DNA of 64,000 nucleotides from Oceanicaulis sp052055585 (GTDB lineage Bacteria > Pseudomonadota > Alphaproteobacteria > Caulobacterales > Maricaulaceae). The notes beneath the pieces were generated by a model. It was not told where the DNA came from. It searched no databases and worked only from the letters and a program-made list of their open reading frames with translations. The position numbers were made by a program, and so were the translations under genes. The DNA is taken from assembly GCF_052055585.1 (NCBI RefSeq), contig NZ_CP170485.1:682001-746000 (forward strand), read 5' to 3'. Of this stretch, positions 24,241 to 33,411 are shown in pieces. Every line of letters begins with the position of its first letter. Position 1 is the stretch's first letter.

Positions 24241-26367
24241 ATGGCGTCTCATTCCAATTACGCACGCAAGCTGGGGGCTGCGGTCAGCCTGCTGGCGCTC
24301 GCGGCTCCGACCGCACTGGCGCAGGCGCCCGACGCGGCTGCAGAAGAGGACGTGATTGTCGTCCGGTCGGCCCCTTTGCAGCTGGCCAGTGAAGAGATGG
24401 TGGGCTCGGTCGAGGTCGTGTCCGCGCGTCAAATCGAGCGGGATCTCAATGGCAATATCGCCGACACGCTGGATCGTCTGCCGGGTGTGAGCAGCACCTA
24501 TTTCGGACCCGCGGCCGGTCGCCCGATCGTGCGCGGCCTGGGGGCGGACCGGGTGCGCATGCTGATCAACGGTCTGGGCGCTCTGGACGCTTCCAGCGCC
24601 AGCCCGGACCACGCGGTCTCGGCGGAAGCGCTGGGCGCCCGGCAAATCGAGGTTCTGCGCGGTCCGGCCGCGATTGCTTATGGCGGCGGCGCTGTTGGCG
24701 GGGTGGTGAACGTGCTCGATGGCCGTATCCCGACCGAACGCAATGACGACCGCATTGATGGCTATGCCTATCTGGGCGCCACAAGCGTGGATGAGGGAAC
24801 CCAGGCCGCGGGCCGCGTAACTGCGGACTTCAATGGTCTGATGATCCAGCTCGAAGGGCTCAAGCGCGAGGGAAGCGCTTTCGACATTCCGGGTTTCGCC
24901 GAAACCGAAGCCCTGCGTGAGGAGCATCATCATGAGGATGAGAACCACGAGGAGGGCGAGGATCATGAGCATGAGGAAGAAGAACCCGCCTACGGCGAAG
25001 TGCCCGATTCCGACTACACGTTCGAGACTTATTCCGGCGCAGTTTCGCTGGTGCGCGACTGGGGCTTTATTGGCCTGTCGGTGAAGGAGACGGACGCTGA
25101 ATACGGTCTGCCCGGCCACTCGCACGCCCATGAGGACGAGCACGACCATGAAGAGGGCGAGGAGGATCATGACGAGGACGAAGATCATGATCACGAGCAC
25201 GAGGGTGAAGAAGCCCCGCGCCTTGTGCTGGACCAGACCCGCATTGATTTGCGCGGCGAGCTGAACCGGGACGCGCTATTCAACCGTATCCGCTGGAGCT
25301 TCGCACACGCCCATTACACCCATGCCGAGCTGGAAGAGGGCGAGATCGGGACCTTGTTCCGCAAGAACGGCTTTGAAGGGCGGGTCGAGCTGGCCCATGA
25401 CCATGGCGACAACCGTCAAGGCGCATGGGGCGTTCAGGCCCTGACCCAGGATTTCTCCGCCGAGGGCGAGGAAGGCTATATCGAACCCGTCACGACCCAG
25501 GACTGGGGGGCCTTCGTCACCGAACGTTGGGATAATGGCGACTGGGGTCTGGAAGGCGGGTTGCGGGTCGAAACCCGTGAACTGAGCGGTCAACGCGCCA
25601 CGCGCTCGTTTGATACCGTGTCTGGTTCAGGCTCGCTGTTCATTCGTCCGACTGAGGACTGGTTCATCGCCGCGACCCTGTCGCGCACTGAACGCGCACC
25701 CACGGATGCTGAAGTCTTCGCTGACGGTCCGCATGCCGCCACCCGCGCCTATGAGCGCGGCAGCCTCGATCTGGATACGGAAACAGCCTGGTCCGGCGAG
25801 TTCACCGCGCGCTTCAGTGGCCAACGTCTGTCGGCGGAGGGCAATGTCTTCTACGCCGATTATGACGGCTTCATCGGTCTGTTCCCGACAGGCGAGGAAG
25901 AGGACGGCTTTGATGTCTTCGAATACCGCCAGGCCGACACGGCGCTTTATGGCTTTGAAGCCCTGATCAATGCAGACCTTGGCGCGGTGCGCGGCTGGGC
26001 GATCAGCGGGGAGCTTGGCCTTGATTATGTGCGGGGCAAAGTGGATGGCGGCGGCGACCTGCCACGCATTCCGCCTCTGTCATCCAACCTCGCCCTGATC
26101 GCCGAGCAAGGCATCTGGTCGGTGCGTGGCGAGGCGCAGCTGGTGGCGGATCAGGACGAGACCGCCGCATTCGAGACCGAAACCGACGGCTACGCCCTGT
26201 TCAACGCGGATCTGGAAGTCACGCCGTTCACGGATCGGGACGTGCGCGTCATCCTGGGGGTGCGCAACATCACCGACGAGGAAGGCCGGGTGCACACCTC
26301 CTTCCTGAAAGACCAGGTGCCGCTGCCGGGCCGGAACTTCCGGATCGCTGTGCGCACCAGCTTCTAA
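24241..26367 (+). CDS. TonB-dependent receptor with His/Asp/Glu-rich loops (ZnuD-like zinc receptor)
   Basis: 708 residues from the ATG at 24241, with signal peptide ending at about 30 (APTALAQ). A plug domain (DVIVVRSAPLQLASEEMVGSVEVVS, GVSSTYFGPAAGRPIVRGLG, LRGPAAIAYGGGAVGGVVNV) precedes a 22-stranded barrel ending in aromatic F (RNFRIAVRTSF). Two extracellular-loop insertions are extremely rich in His, Asp and Glu (about residues 222-248 and 293-322, for example HHHEDENHEEGEDHEHEEEE). Such loops are the mark of zinc receptors like neisserial ZnuD. Divergence from zur and a candidate Zur box support zinc uptake across the outer membrane. Confidence 0.9.
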   Translation: MASHSNYARKLGAAVSLLALAAPTALAQAPDAAAEEDVIVVRSAPLQLASEEMVGSVEVVSARQIERDLNGNIADTLDRLPGVSSTYFGPAAGRPIVRGLGADRVRMLINGLGALDASSASPDHAVSAEALGARQIEVLRGPAAIAYGGGAVGGVVNVLDGRIPTERNDDRIDGYAYLGATSVDEGTQAAGRVTADFNGLMIQLEGLKREGSAFDIPGFAETEALREEHHHEDENHEEGEDHEHEEEEPAYGEVPDSDYTFETYSGAVSLVRDWGFIGLSVKETDAEYGLPGHSHAHEDEHDHEEGEEDHDEDEDHDHEHEGEEAPRLVLDQTRIDLRGELNRDALFNRIRWSFAHAHYTHAELEEGEIGTLFRKNGFEGRVELAHDHGDNRQGAWGVQALTQDFSAEGEEGYIEPVTTQDWGAFVTERWDNGDWGLEGGLRVETRELSGQRATRSFDTVSGSGSLFIRPTEDWFIAATLSRTERAPTDAEVFADGPHAATRAYERGSLDLDTETAWSGEFTARFSGQRLSAEGNVFYADYDGFIGLFPTGEEEDGFDVFEYRQADTALYGFEALINADLGAVRGWAISGELGLDYVRGKVDGGGDLPRIPPLSSNLALIAEQGIWSVRGEAQLVADQDETAAFETETDGYALFNADLEVTPFTDRDVRVILGVRNITDEEGRVHTSFLKDQVPLPGRNFRIAVRTSF

Positions 26368-26498
26368 AGCAGGGCTCTTCCCTTCCCTGCGGCAGGGCGC
26401 CGCGCGTCAGCCGGACGCGCGGCGCCTTGCCATATATCAAACTTCCGCGAGCGGGCGCAGAAAGTCCCCATCCTCACTATGGGAAAAGGGACGAACCC

Positions 26499-27146
26499 AT
26501 GAAAAAGCTCCTTCTCGCCGCCGCCGGCGTTGTCGCACTCACCGGCATGACGGCTCCTGCCGCTCTGGCCGAAAAAGGCGACTGGCAGTTCCGCGTGCGC
26601 GCCATCACTGTTCAGCCTGACGAAGGCGCCGACATCCAGGCCATTGGCGGTGATGTCGACATCGACAGCTCGGTCGTGCCGGAATTCGACATCAGCTACT
26701 TCTTCACCGACAACATCGCTGCCGAACTGATCCTGGGCGTCACGCCGCACGACGTGATGGCCGTGGACACTGCGGTGGGTGATCTGGATCTGGGCGACGT
26801 CACGCTGCTGCCGCCGACCCTGACCCTGCAATACCACTTCAACCCTGAAGGTCAGGTCCGTCCGTATCTGGGCGCTGGCGTGAACTACACGATCTTCTTC
26901 AACGATGATCTGCCCTCAGGCACCATTCTGGACGGCATCGACTATGACCCGTCCTTCGGTCTGGCGCTTCAGGCTGGCGTTGACTACGCGATCAACGAAC
27001 GCTGGTTCCTGAACTTTGACGTCAAGAAGGTCTGGATCAACACCGACGTGACCGTTGACGCCAGCACCGCTCTGAACGCTGTGGTCAATGCAGACGTGGA
27101 TATCGATCCGTGGATCGTCGGCGTCGGCTTCGGCTGGCGTTACTAG
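26499..27146 (+). CDS. ompW: OmpW-family outer membrane protein
   Basis: 215 residues from the ATG at 26499, behind AAGGGA; an upstream in-frame ATG at 26427 adds non-signal sequence. Signal peptide MKKLLLAAAGVVALTGMTAPAALA. The mature part is an eight-stranded barrel with the family landmarks GDWQFRVRAITVQPDEGA at the N-terminus, TLTLQYHFNPEGQVRPYLGAG in the middle, and a terminal WIVGVGFGWRY ending in aromatic Y for BAM recognition. OmpW proteins form narrow hydrophobic channels. A GC hairpin terminator follows, so it is monocistronic. Confidence 0.93.
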   Translation: MKKLLLAAAGVVALTGMTAPAALAEKGDWQFRVRAITVQPDEGADIQAIGGDVDIDSSVVPEFDISYFFTDNIAAELILGVTPHDVMAVDTAVGDLDLGDVTLLPPTLTLQYHFNPEGQVRPYLGAGVNYTIFFNDDLPSGTILDGIDYDPSFGLALQAGVDYAINERWFLNFDVKKVWINTDVTVDASTALNAVVNADVDIDPWIVGVGFGWRY

Positions 27147-27205
27147 AACCCTCTGCAAGGGGTGGCCCTGAATTCAGTCCTCCCCCAGAGGTAAGGGGCC
27201 CATCA

Positions 27206-27233
27206 CGGGCGTTCCGCAATCGCGGGGCGCCCG
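27206..27233 (+). terminator. terminator after ompW
   Basis: CGGGCGTTCCGC and GCGGGGCGCCCG pair (with two G-U pairs) around AATC, followed by TCTTG. Confidence 0.65.
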
Positions 27234-27335
27234 TCTTGCATTGCAGCCCCTGATCTTGATGCGTGTGTCCCGTTATGTTGCCTCACAAGCGGGTCTGCGC
27301 TAACGATCCATCAACGTTTCAAGAGGGGGAGCCCC

Positions 27336-28148
27336 ATGGCCGACGCCGCCGCCAACAAGCCGACCTTGACCGGGTCCTTGCCGCTTTACAAAAATCCTGA
27401 GCCGCTGAACCCGCAAGAGCATCAGGGCAAAGGTCTGCGCTATAATGACCGCCCGTTCGATTTCCTGAGTGAATCGCACTTCGTGCCGGTCACCCTGGGT
27501 GAGTTCGGCGCCACCGGCTCCCGCTTCCCGATCATCTTCCTGGGCGAGCACCGGACCCCGGTCGCAGCCATGGGCCTTCAAGCGGGTCAGAACCTGTTTG
27601 TGGATCCCACCACGGGTCATTACGAGCAGTTCGCCTATCTGCCGGCTTTCGTGCGCCGCTACCCGTTCGTGGCCGCAAACCACGGCCCGGACAGCGATCG
27701 CTTCACCGTTTGCGTGGACACCGGCTCTCACCTGTTCTCGGACAATCCCGAGCAGCCGTTCTTCAATGACAAGGGCGAGCCGACCGAATTCACCAACCGT
27801 GCGATCGACTTCGTGCGCCGCTTTGAATCCGACGTGAAACTGACGGAAGACTTCGTCAAGCGTCTGATCGAGCTGGACCTGTTTGACCAGCAACAAGCCA
27901 CCTTCCAGCCGCGCAACGCCCAGGGCGAACCCCAGGGTGAGCCGCAGGTGATCGCCAGCTATTGGGGCGTGTCCTCTGACAAGCTGCGCGCTCTGAAGCC
28001 GGAAACCCTGGCCGAGCTGCGTGACAACACCTATCTGGGCGCGATCTACGCGCACATGCTGTCTCTGGCGAACTGGGAAACCCTGATTTCCCGCGCTGGC
28101 GCGCGCAACGCAGGTGCAGGCGCTCCGCCGCCCCCGCCGCAAGCCTAA
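27336..28148 (+). CDS. SapC-domain protein
   Basis: 270 residues with the SapC family core: LSESHFVPVTLGEFGATG, FPIIFLG, GHYEQFAYLPAFVRRYPF, then RFTVCVDTGSHLFS and a helical region with TEFTNRAIDFVRRFE. The family is named after an S-layer-associated Campylobacter protein and is common beside TonB receptors in Caulobacterales, where its role is unknown. No signal peptide, so it is likely cytoplasmic. The C-terminus is low-complexity (NAGAGAPPPPPQA). The ribosome site AGGGGGAG precedes the ATG, and the transcript is closed by a strong hairpin. Confidence 0.85.
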   Translation: MADAAANKPTLTGSLPLYKNPEPLNPQEHQGKGLRYNDRPFDFLSESHFVPVTLGEFGATGSRFPIIFLGEHRTPVAAMGLQAGQNLFVDPTTGHYEQFAYLPAFVRRYPFVAANHGPDSDRFTVCVDTGSHLFSDNPEQPFFNDKGEPTEFTNRAIDFVRRFESDVKLTEDFVKRLIELDLFDQQQATFQPRNAQGEPQGEPQVIASYWGVSSDKLRALKPETLAELRDNTYLGAIYAHMLSLANWETLISRAGARNAGAGAPPPPPQA

Positions 28149-28174
28149 GCGATCTTATCTCGCAAGACGGACAG

Positions 28175-28206
28175 ACCGGCCGGAGCCCTGCTTCGGCCGG
28201 TTTTTC
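28175..28206 (+). terminator. terminator after SapC gene
   Basis: ACCGGCCG and CGGCCGGT form the stem (with an internal GAAGC-type extension), followed by TTTTTC. Confidence 0.85.
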
Positions 28207-28331
28207 TTTGCGCAGGGTTCACCCGCTTTCACAAGCCCGTCAGGCCGGTTTCGTTCGGGCCGGTGAACAGGCTATATCAGCAGGGAAGGATCATTCCCTC
28301 CTGATCCCCTGCGTCCCGAGGAGCCCCTGAC

Positions 28332-30449
28332 GTGACACGCCTTCTTGCCCTGCTGCTGATCCTGTGTTCCAGCGCCCCGGCCTTGGCCCAGTTCGGTTCA
28401 TCCGAGCCCATGGTCGACGCCGCCCTGGTCTCGGACCGCACCTCTGTCGCACCGGGCGAGACGTTTTATCTGGCGTTGCATCAGCAGATCACGCCCGGTT
28501 GGCACACCTATTGGCGCAATCCGGGAGATTCCGGCGAGCCGACCCGGCTGGATCTGGACTTGCCGGACGGTTGGTCCGCCGGCGGGATGATCTGGCCGGC
28601 GCCGCACAGTTATGACCTCGGCCCCCTGAGCAATTACGGCTATTCGGCAGAAGTGACCTTGCCGGCGCCTGTCACGGTTCCGGCCAATGCGGCGCCCGGC
28701 CCGCTGACGATCACCGCCTTCGCTACCTGGCTGGTGTGTGAGGACATCTGCATCCCTGAAGAAGCGGATCTGACGCTGACCCTTCAGATTGGCGAAACGG
28801 CAGTGGATCGCGCGGGTGAAGCCCTGATTGCGCAAGCACTGGAGCTGGCGCCGGTCGAGGCGCCGGACATGCGCGCCGGGCTTGAAGGCGACAGCAACGG
28901 TCTGGTGCTCACCCTCAGTGATCCGCGCTTTGCAGGGGCAGTGCTCTCGGACGTTACATTCTACCCCCACGAGTCGGGCGTGATCGACCATGCCGCTGAT
29001 CAGGCCCTTATTCATGAGGGAGAGGATCTGCGAATTGACGTGGCTTCGGGCTATCTCAGCCGCAATGGCGTGGATCAGCCGCGCACTGGCGTTCTGGTCT
29101 ATACGGCGCAGCGTGGCGATGCGTGGACCGAGGAAGCGGTGGAGTTCACGGCGCGCAATGGCCTGCGCGTGAATGAGCTGGCCGCGGCCATGCCCGCTAC
29201 TCCGGCAGGGTCGGACGAGGAAGGGGGGCAGCCTGCGCCCGCTCCGCAATCGATCGGTTTTCTGCAGGCCGCCGGTCTGGCGCTTCTGGGCGGTCTCATC
29301 CTCAATCTGATGCCGTGCGTCTTCCCGGTTCTGTCCATGAAGGCGCTGACCCTCGTTGAAAAGCGGGGTGCGGAACGCAATGAGGCGCGGACGCTCGGGC
29401 TTGTGTTCGCTGCGGGCGTGATCGGGACGTTCCTGGTGCTGGGCGGGATGCTGCTGGTCCTGCGGGTTGCAGGTCTGCCTGCGCTCTGGGGCATGCAGCT
29501 TCAGGCCCCGCTGGTGGTGGCGGGACTGGCCACCCTGATGTTCCTGATCGGCCTGAACCTCCTGGGCGTGTTCGAAATCGGCACGTCTCTGCAATCGGTT
29601 GGCTCCGGCGTGAAGGATAGCGGGCGTCGCGGCGCCTTCCTGACCGGCGTGCTGGCGGTGTTTGTGGCCGCGCCCTGCCTTGCGCCCTTCATGACCGGGG
29701 CTTTGGCCTTTGCCCTGACACAGCCCGCGCTGGCCTCGCTGACGATCTTTGTCTTCCTCGGTGTGGGGCTGGCTTTCCCCTTTGTGCTGGTCAGCTTTGT
29801 GCCGGGCCTTCTGAATCTTTTGCCGCGACCGGGGCCCTGGATGACGCGGTTTCGGGAAATCCTCGCCTTCCCGATGTTCGCCACGGCGATCTGGCTGGTC
29901 TGGGTGCTGTCCGCGCAATTGGGGTCCAGTGGCGTGCTGTGGCTGATGCTGGCGCTATTGGCGGTCAGCTTCACGGTCTGGGCGCTGCGTCTGAGCGGCG
30001 CGGTCGGTCGGGTGATGGTTGTGGCGGGTGTCTTGATGACTCTGGGGTCCTTGTCGGTGACCGCGCGCATGGAGCCGGTGACCCGAACTGCGCCTGGCCA
30101 GAGCGAATGGGCGCAATGGAGCGACAGCGCAGTTCTGGAGGCCCAGGCCGCCGGACGCCCGGTGTTTGTGGACTTCACCGCCGCCTGGTGCGTGTCGTGT
30201 CAGGTGAACAAGCTGGGCGCGCTGTCTGACGGGCAGGTGAAAGCCGCGTTCGCTGAACAGAATGTGGCGCTGTTCCGCGCCGACTTCACCAACCGCGATT
30301 CTGTCATCGCGGAGGCTTTGGCCCGGCATGGCTCGGCAGGGGTTCCGCTCTACCTTGTCTATCCGGCCGAAAGCGGTGAGCCTGAGATCCTGCCGCCCTT
30401 GCTGACAAGCGGCATCGTGATCCGGGCGATCAATGACGCCGTAAACTAA
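28332..30449 (+). CDS. DsbD/ScsB-family transmembrane thiol reductase
   Basis: 705 residues starting with GTG behind CGAGGAGCC. Signal peptide (LLALLLILCSSAPALA). The periplasmic N-terminal domain (to ~300) contains a Cys pair in WLVCEDICIPEEADLTL. The DsbD-like eight-helix membrane domain (~310-590) has the redox cysteines in NLMPCVFPVLSMK (about residue 328) and VAAPCLAPFM. The C-terminal thioredoxin domain has AAWCVSCQVNK with the CxxC at about 619-622. Electrons pass from cytoplasmic thioredoxin to periplasmic targets. The N-terminal domain resembles ScsB more than E. coli DsbD. The redoxin gene immediately downstream is a probable partner. Confidence 0.92.
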   Translation: MTRLLALLLILCSSAPALAQFGSSEPMVDAALVSDRTSVAPGETFYLALHQQITPGWHTYWRNPGDSGEPTRLDLDLPDGWSAGGMIWPAPHSYDLGPLSNYGYSAEVTLPAPVTVPANAAPGPLTITAFATWLVCEDICIPEEADLTLTLQIGETAVDRAGEALIAQALELAPVEAPDMRAGLEGDSNGLVLTLSDPRFAGAVLSDVTFYPHESGVIDHAADQALIHEGEDLRIDVASGYLSRNGVDQPRTGVLVYTAQRGDAWTEEAVEFTARNGLRVNELAAAMPATPAGSDEEGGQPAPAPQSIGFLQAAGLALLGGLILNLMPCVFPVLSMKALTLVEKRGAERNEARTLGLVFAAGVIGTFLVLGGMLLVLRVAGLPALWGMQLQAPLVVAGLATLMFLIGLNLLGVFEIGTSLQSVGSGVKDSGRRGAFLTGVLAVFVAAPCLAPFMTGALAFALTQPALASLTIFVFLGVGLAFPFVLVSFVPGLLNLLPRPGPWMTRFREILAFPMFATAIWLVWVLSAQLGSSGVLWLMLALLAVSFTVWALRLSGAVGRVMVVAGVLMTLGSLSVTARMEPVTRTAPGQSEWAQWSDSAVLEAQAAGRPVFVDFTAAWCVSCQVNKLGALSDGQVKAAFAEQNVALFRADFTNRDSVIAEALARHGSAGVPLYLVYPAESGEPEILPPLLTSGIVIRAINDAVN

Positions 30450-30486
30450 AGACACAAGACGGGTTCAACACTGGGGAGTGACGCCT

Positions 30487-31125
30487 ATGAAGACGCTTTC
30501 ACGCCGTACGCTGGGGCAGGCGATGGGCCTTGTTGCCGCTGCCGCCCTGACCGCATCCGCCTTCACGCTTGAAGCCTTTGCCGAAGTGGTGACAGGCGAA
30601 GCCTCGCCGGCCTTCTCGGTGGAAACCGCAACGGGTGAGTTGCTGTCGCTTGAGAGCCTGTCAGGGCAGACCATCGTCCTGGAATGGACCAATCATGGCT
30701 GTCCCTATGTGCAACGCCATTACGGCTCCGGGCATATGCAGACCTTGCAGGCGAGCGCCGCTGAGGATGATGTGGTCTGGATCCAGGTGATCTCGTCCGC
30801 ACCGGGCGAGCAGGGCCATGTAGACGCTGAAGAAGCGCTGGCGCTCAATGTCGAGCGGGGCGCAAACCCGGCCCATGTGGTGCTCGATCCATCCGGGGAT
30901 CTGGGCCGGCTCTATGACGCGCGCACGACGCCGCACATGTATGTCATCGATGCCGGCGGCGTGCTGCAGTATCAGGGCGGGATCGACGATCAACCGCGTC
31001 CGCGCGAGGGCGATCCCGAGCCGACCGATTATGTGACACTGGCGCTGGCGGCGGTCAGCGCAGGCGAGACGCCCGACCCGGCTCAGACGCAGCCCTATGG
31101 TTGCAACGTCAAATACGCTCACTGA
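30487..31125 (+). CDS. exported peroxiredoxin/thioredoxin-like (redoxin) protein
   Basis: Start taken at the ATG at 30487, with GGGGAG seven bases upstream; a GTG at 30478 overlaps that site. 212 residues with an N-terminal twin-arginine-like export signal (TLSRRTLGQAMGLVAAAAL). The redoxin domain has the active-site motif EWTNHGCPYVQRHY, a single peroxidatic-type Cys followed by Pro, and a late Cys in YGCNVKYAH that could resolve it. The thioredoxin-fold landmark TTPHMYVID is present. It follows the DsbD/ScsB-like gene by 37 bp and is probably its periplasmic redox client. It overlaps the convergent next gene by seven bases. Confidence 0.85.
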   Translation: MKTLSRRTLGQAMGLVAAAALTASAFTLEAFAEVVTGEASPAFSVETATGELLSLESLSGQTIVLEWTNHGCPYVQRHYGSGHMQTLQASAAEDDVVWIQVISSAPGEQGHVDAEEALALNVERGANPAHVVLDPSGDLGRLYDARTTPHMYVIDAGGVLQYQGGIDDQPRPREGDPEPTDYVTLALAAVSAGETPDPAQTQPYGCNVKYAH

Positions 31126-31592
31126 GCTCCGGTTTCAGCCGGACAGGACAGGCTGAGCGCCGCCGCCTGCGCGTCAGGCGTGGCGGCGATCTCGGCGGCC
31201 TGTCCGGTCAACCGGGCGACCTCCTGATAGACGCGGGCGTGATCGGCGCGGGTCGCGGGCTCTGACAAGAGGTTGGCGCGAAGCTCGGCGTCCTCGCTCA
31301 TGCCGCGGAAGATGCAGCGTAAATCCATTGGGCCGCCACTTTCATCAACGGCGCGCGACAGACGATGGGCCTCCAGCGCAAACTCGCTGAGATCGGTCAG
31401 GAAGGCGTCTTGCGGCGGCAGGGCCTCAACGGGCACCGCCGGGCTGCGCGCCATGTCCTGCGCCCGGGCCTGCGCCTGCGCCTGCAAACGCTGGGACAGC
31501 GCGACCAGATCTGCAGACAGATCGGGCGAGGCGGCGGGCGTGCTGATGGCGCTGGCGATGATGACAAGCGTGTGAGCGAACATGGACGACAT
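31119..31592 (-). CDS. hypothetical exported helical protein
   Basis: 157 residues from the ATG at 31592; ATG codons at 31583 and an upstream start at 31622 are alternatives. The N-terminus is a short signal peptide (FAHTLVIIASAISTPAAS). The mature part is alpha-helical, rich in A, L, Q and E, with two cysteines (DLRCIFRG, LSLSCPAE) that may pair. No family recognised. The stop codon overlaps the redoxin gene by seven bases on the opposite strand. Confidence 0.6.
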   Translation of the reverse strand: MSSMFAHTLVIIASAISTPAASPDLSADLVALSQRLQAQAQARAQDMARSPAVPVEALPPQDAFLTDLSEFALEAHRLSRAVDESGGPMDLRCIFRGMSEDAELRANLLSEPATRADHARVYQEVARLTGQAAEIAATPDAQAAALSLSCPAETGAQ

Positions 31593-31702
31593 CCGGTTTT
31601 TTGTGCTTAGAGCGCCCTGCAAACCCGGCGCCGCTTGATCCTTGCGTCATGCAAGGCTAATCCGCAGGCCCTTCGATACTTTTAATCTGAGCGAGCATCC
31701 TC

Positions 31703-33196
31703 ATGGCCAAGACCAAGGCGTTCCGTCCCAAAGCCCGTCGTCCCCGTGGTTTTGAGGATCGCGCGGCGCATGTGTTGCGCGCCGAACGCGCGCTCGTGGG
31801 CGCTGCAAGCGCGGTTTATGAGCGCTGGGGCTTTGAGCCGCTTGAAACCCCGGCCTTTGAGTATGCCGATGCGCTGGGCAAGTTCCTGCCCGATGAAGAA
31901 CGTCCCAATGAAGGCGTCTTCGCCATGCAGGACGATGACGAGCAATGGATGGCGCTGCGTTATGACCTGACGGCGCCGCTCGCCCGTTTCGCCGCCGAGA
32001 ATTTCCAGGATCTCGCCAAGCCCTTCCGCCGCTATCAGTTCGGTGAAGTCTGGCGCAATGAGAAGCCCGGGCCGGGCCGTTTCCGCCAGTTCGTCCAGTG
32101 CGATGCTGACAGTGTGGGCGCGCCGGGCCCGGCGGCGGATGCGGAGATGATCGCGCTGGCCAGCGAAGTCATGGGCGCTGCGGGTCTGGGCGGGGATGAG
32201 TTCGTCATCCGCGTCAATGATCGCCGCCTTCTGGATGGCGTTCTGGAGCGTCTGGGTGATGCGGCGTCCGAGAAGCGTCTGCGTGTCCTGCGCGCTATCG
32301 ACAAGATGGACCGTCTGGGCCTTGAGGGCGTCGAGCTGCTTCTGGGCGAAGGTCGCAAGGATGAAAGCGGCGACTTCACCGAAGGCGCCGGGCTGGACGC
32401 TGATCAGCGCCGCCATGTGCTGAATTTCATCGAAGCCGGGCAGGTGGGTGATGCGCTGACCGGCGCCGCCCGCAATACCGAAGTCCTCAAGCGCCTCACG
32501 GCGGCGCTGGGCGATACCGAAGCGGGCAAGCTGGCGGTCGCCGATCTTGAGACGATCACGGCCGTGCTGGATGCTTTAGGCAAATCAGCCAACTGGACGC
32601 TCGACACCTCGGTCGTGCGCGGGCTGGGTTACTATACCGGCCCGGTGTTTGAAGCAGAGCTGCTGGCGGAAGCCACCTACGACGATGGCTCGCCCATCCG
32701 CTTCGGCTCTGTGGGCGGGGGTGGTCGCTATGACGATCTCGTCAGCCGCTTTACCGGCCAGGCCGTGCCGGCGACCGGATTCTCCTTTGGCGTCAGCCGT
32801 TTCGCCTCGGCCCTGTCTGCGCTCAAGCGTCTGGATGCGGCCAAGGCCGACCCGCTGGTGATCATTGTGGCGGCCGAGAAGGACCGCATGGCGGACTATT
32901 TCTCGGTGGCGGGTGAGCTGCGGGCGGCCGGTCTGCGCGCTGAAGCCTTCATTGGCGGCGGCAATATGGGCAAGCAGCTCAAATACGCCGACCGTCGGGA
33001 AGCGGAGTTCGCCGTGATCATCGGGTCCGAGGAACGCGAGAAGGGCGAGGCCCAGATCAAGGACCTCAAACTGGGCGCACGCCTGGCCGCCGAGATCACC
33101 GATAACAAGACCTGGCGCGAGGAACAGCCCGCCCAGTTCACCGTCGCGCGCGATCAGATCGTCAGCGCTATCAAGGCGCGTTTGGCTGGCGCCTGA
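31703..33196 (+). CDS. hisS: histidyl-tRNA synthetase
   Basis: 497 residues, class II synthetase that charges tRNA-His. Motif 1 region ERWGFEPLETPAFEY (about 38-52). Motif 2 is RYQFGEVWRNEKPGPGRFRQF with the ATP-binding arginine. The histidine-specific loop is RGLGYYTGPVFEAE, and motif 3 lies in GSVGGGGRYDDLV and GFSFGVSRFASAL. The C-terminal anticodon-binding domain (about 390-497) includes GGGNMGKQLKYADRR. Complete with all three motifs. Longer than the E. coli enzyme, as is usual in alphaproteobacteria. A 165-nt tail follows before a terminator. Confidence 0.97.
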   Translation: MAKTKAFRPKARRPRGFEDRAAHVLRAERALVGAASAVYERWGFEPLETPAFEYADALGKFLPDEERPNEGVFAMQDDDEQWMALRYDLTAPLARFAAENFQDLAKPFRRYQFGEVWRNEKPGPGRFRQFVQCDADSVGAPGPAADAEMIALASEVMGAAGLGGDEFVIRVNDRRLLDGVLERLGDAASEKRLRVLRAIDKMDRLGLEGVELLLGEGRKDESGDFTEGAGLDADQRRHVLNFIEAGQVGDALTGAARNTEVLKRLTAALGDTEAGKLAVADLETITAVLDALGKSANWTLDTSVVRGLGYYTGPVFEAELLAEATYDDGSPIRFGSVGGGGRYDDLVSRFTGQAVPATGFSFGVSRFASALSALKRLDAAKADPLVIIVAAEKDRMADYFSVAGELRAAGLRAEAFIGGGNMGKQLKYADRREAEFAVIIGSEEREKGEAQIKDLKLGARLAAEITDNKTWREEQPAQFTVARDQIVSAIKARLAGA

Positions 33197-33360
33197 ATGT
33201 GGCGAAATTGCAGCAAGGCGAAAGATCGCCTGACTCTAGGGGCTTGACGTTCCTATGACGGTTAGGCCAACGTTTATTCAGACAGGGCCTGACCGTCTTG
33301 TCTCTTAAGTGGTGTCTCTGGGGAGGAGACGTCTCTTAATCGACCAACCAGAATCTTTAA

Positions 33361-33391
33361 GCCCGGCGTCTGATGACGCCGGGCTTTTTTT
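33361..33391 (+). terminator. strong terminator downstream of hisS
   Basis: GCCCGGCGTC TGAT GACGCCGGGC is a perfect 10-bp hairpin followed by seven T residues. It ends either the hisS 3' UTR or a small RNA. The 3' UTR (33197-33360) contains a possible -35 TTGACG at 33244-33249 but no convincing -10. Confidence 0.9.
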
Positions 33392-33411
33392 CTCTGCTCT
33401 ATACGTATCGT

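Noticed and set aside
28398..29918. 506-codon minus-strand frame opposite the DsbD-like gene
   Set aside because: Shadow; product is Gln/Arg/His-rich and lacks membrane helices or motifs.
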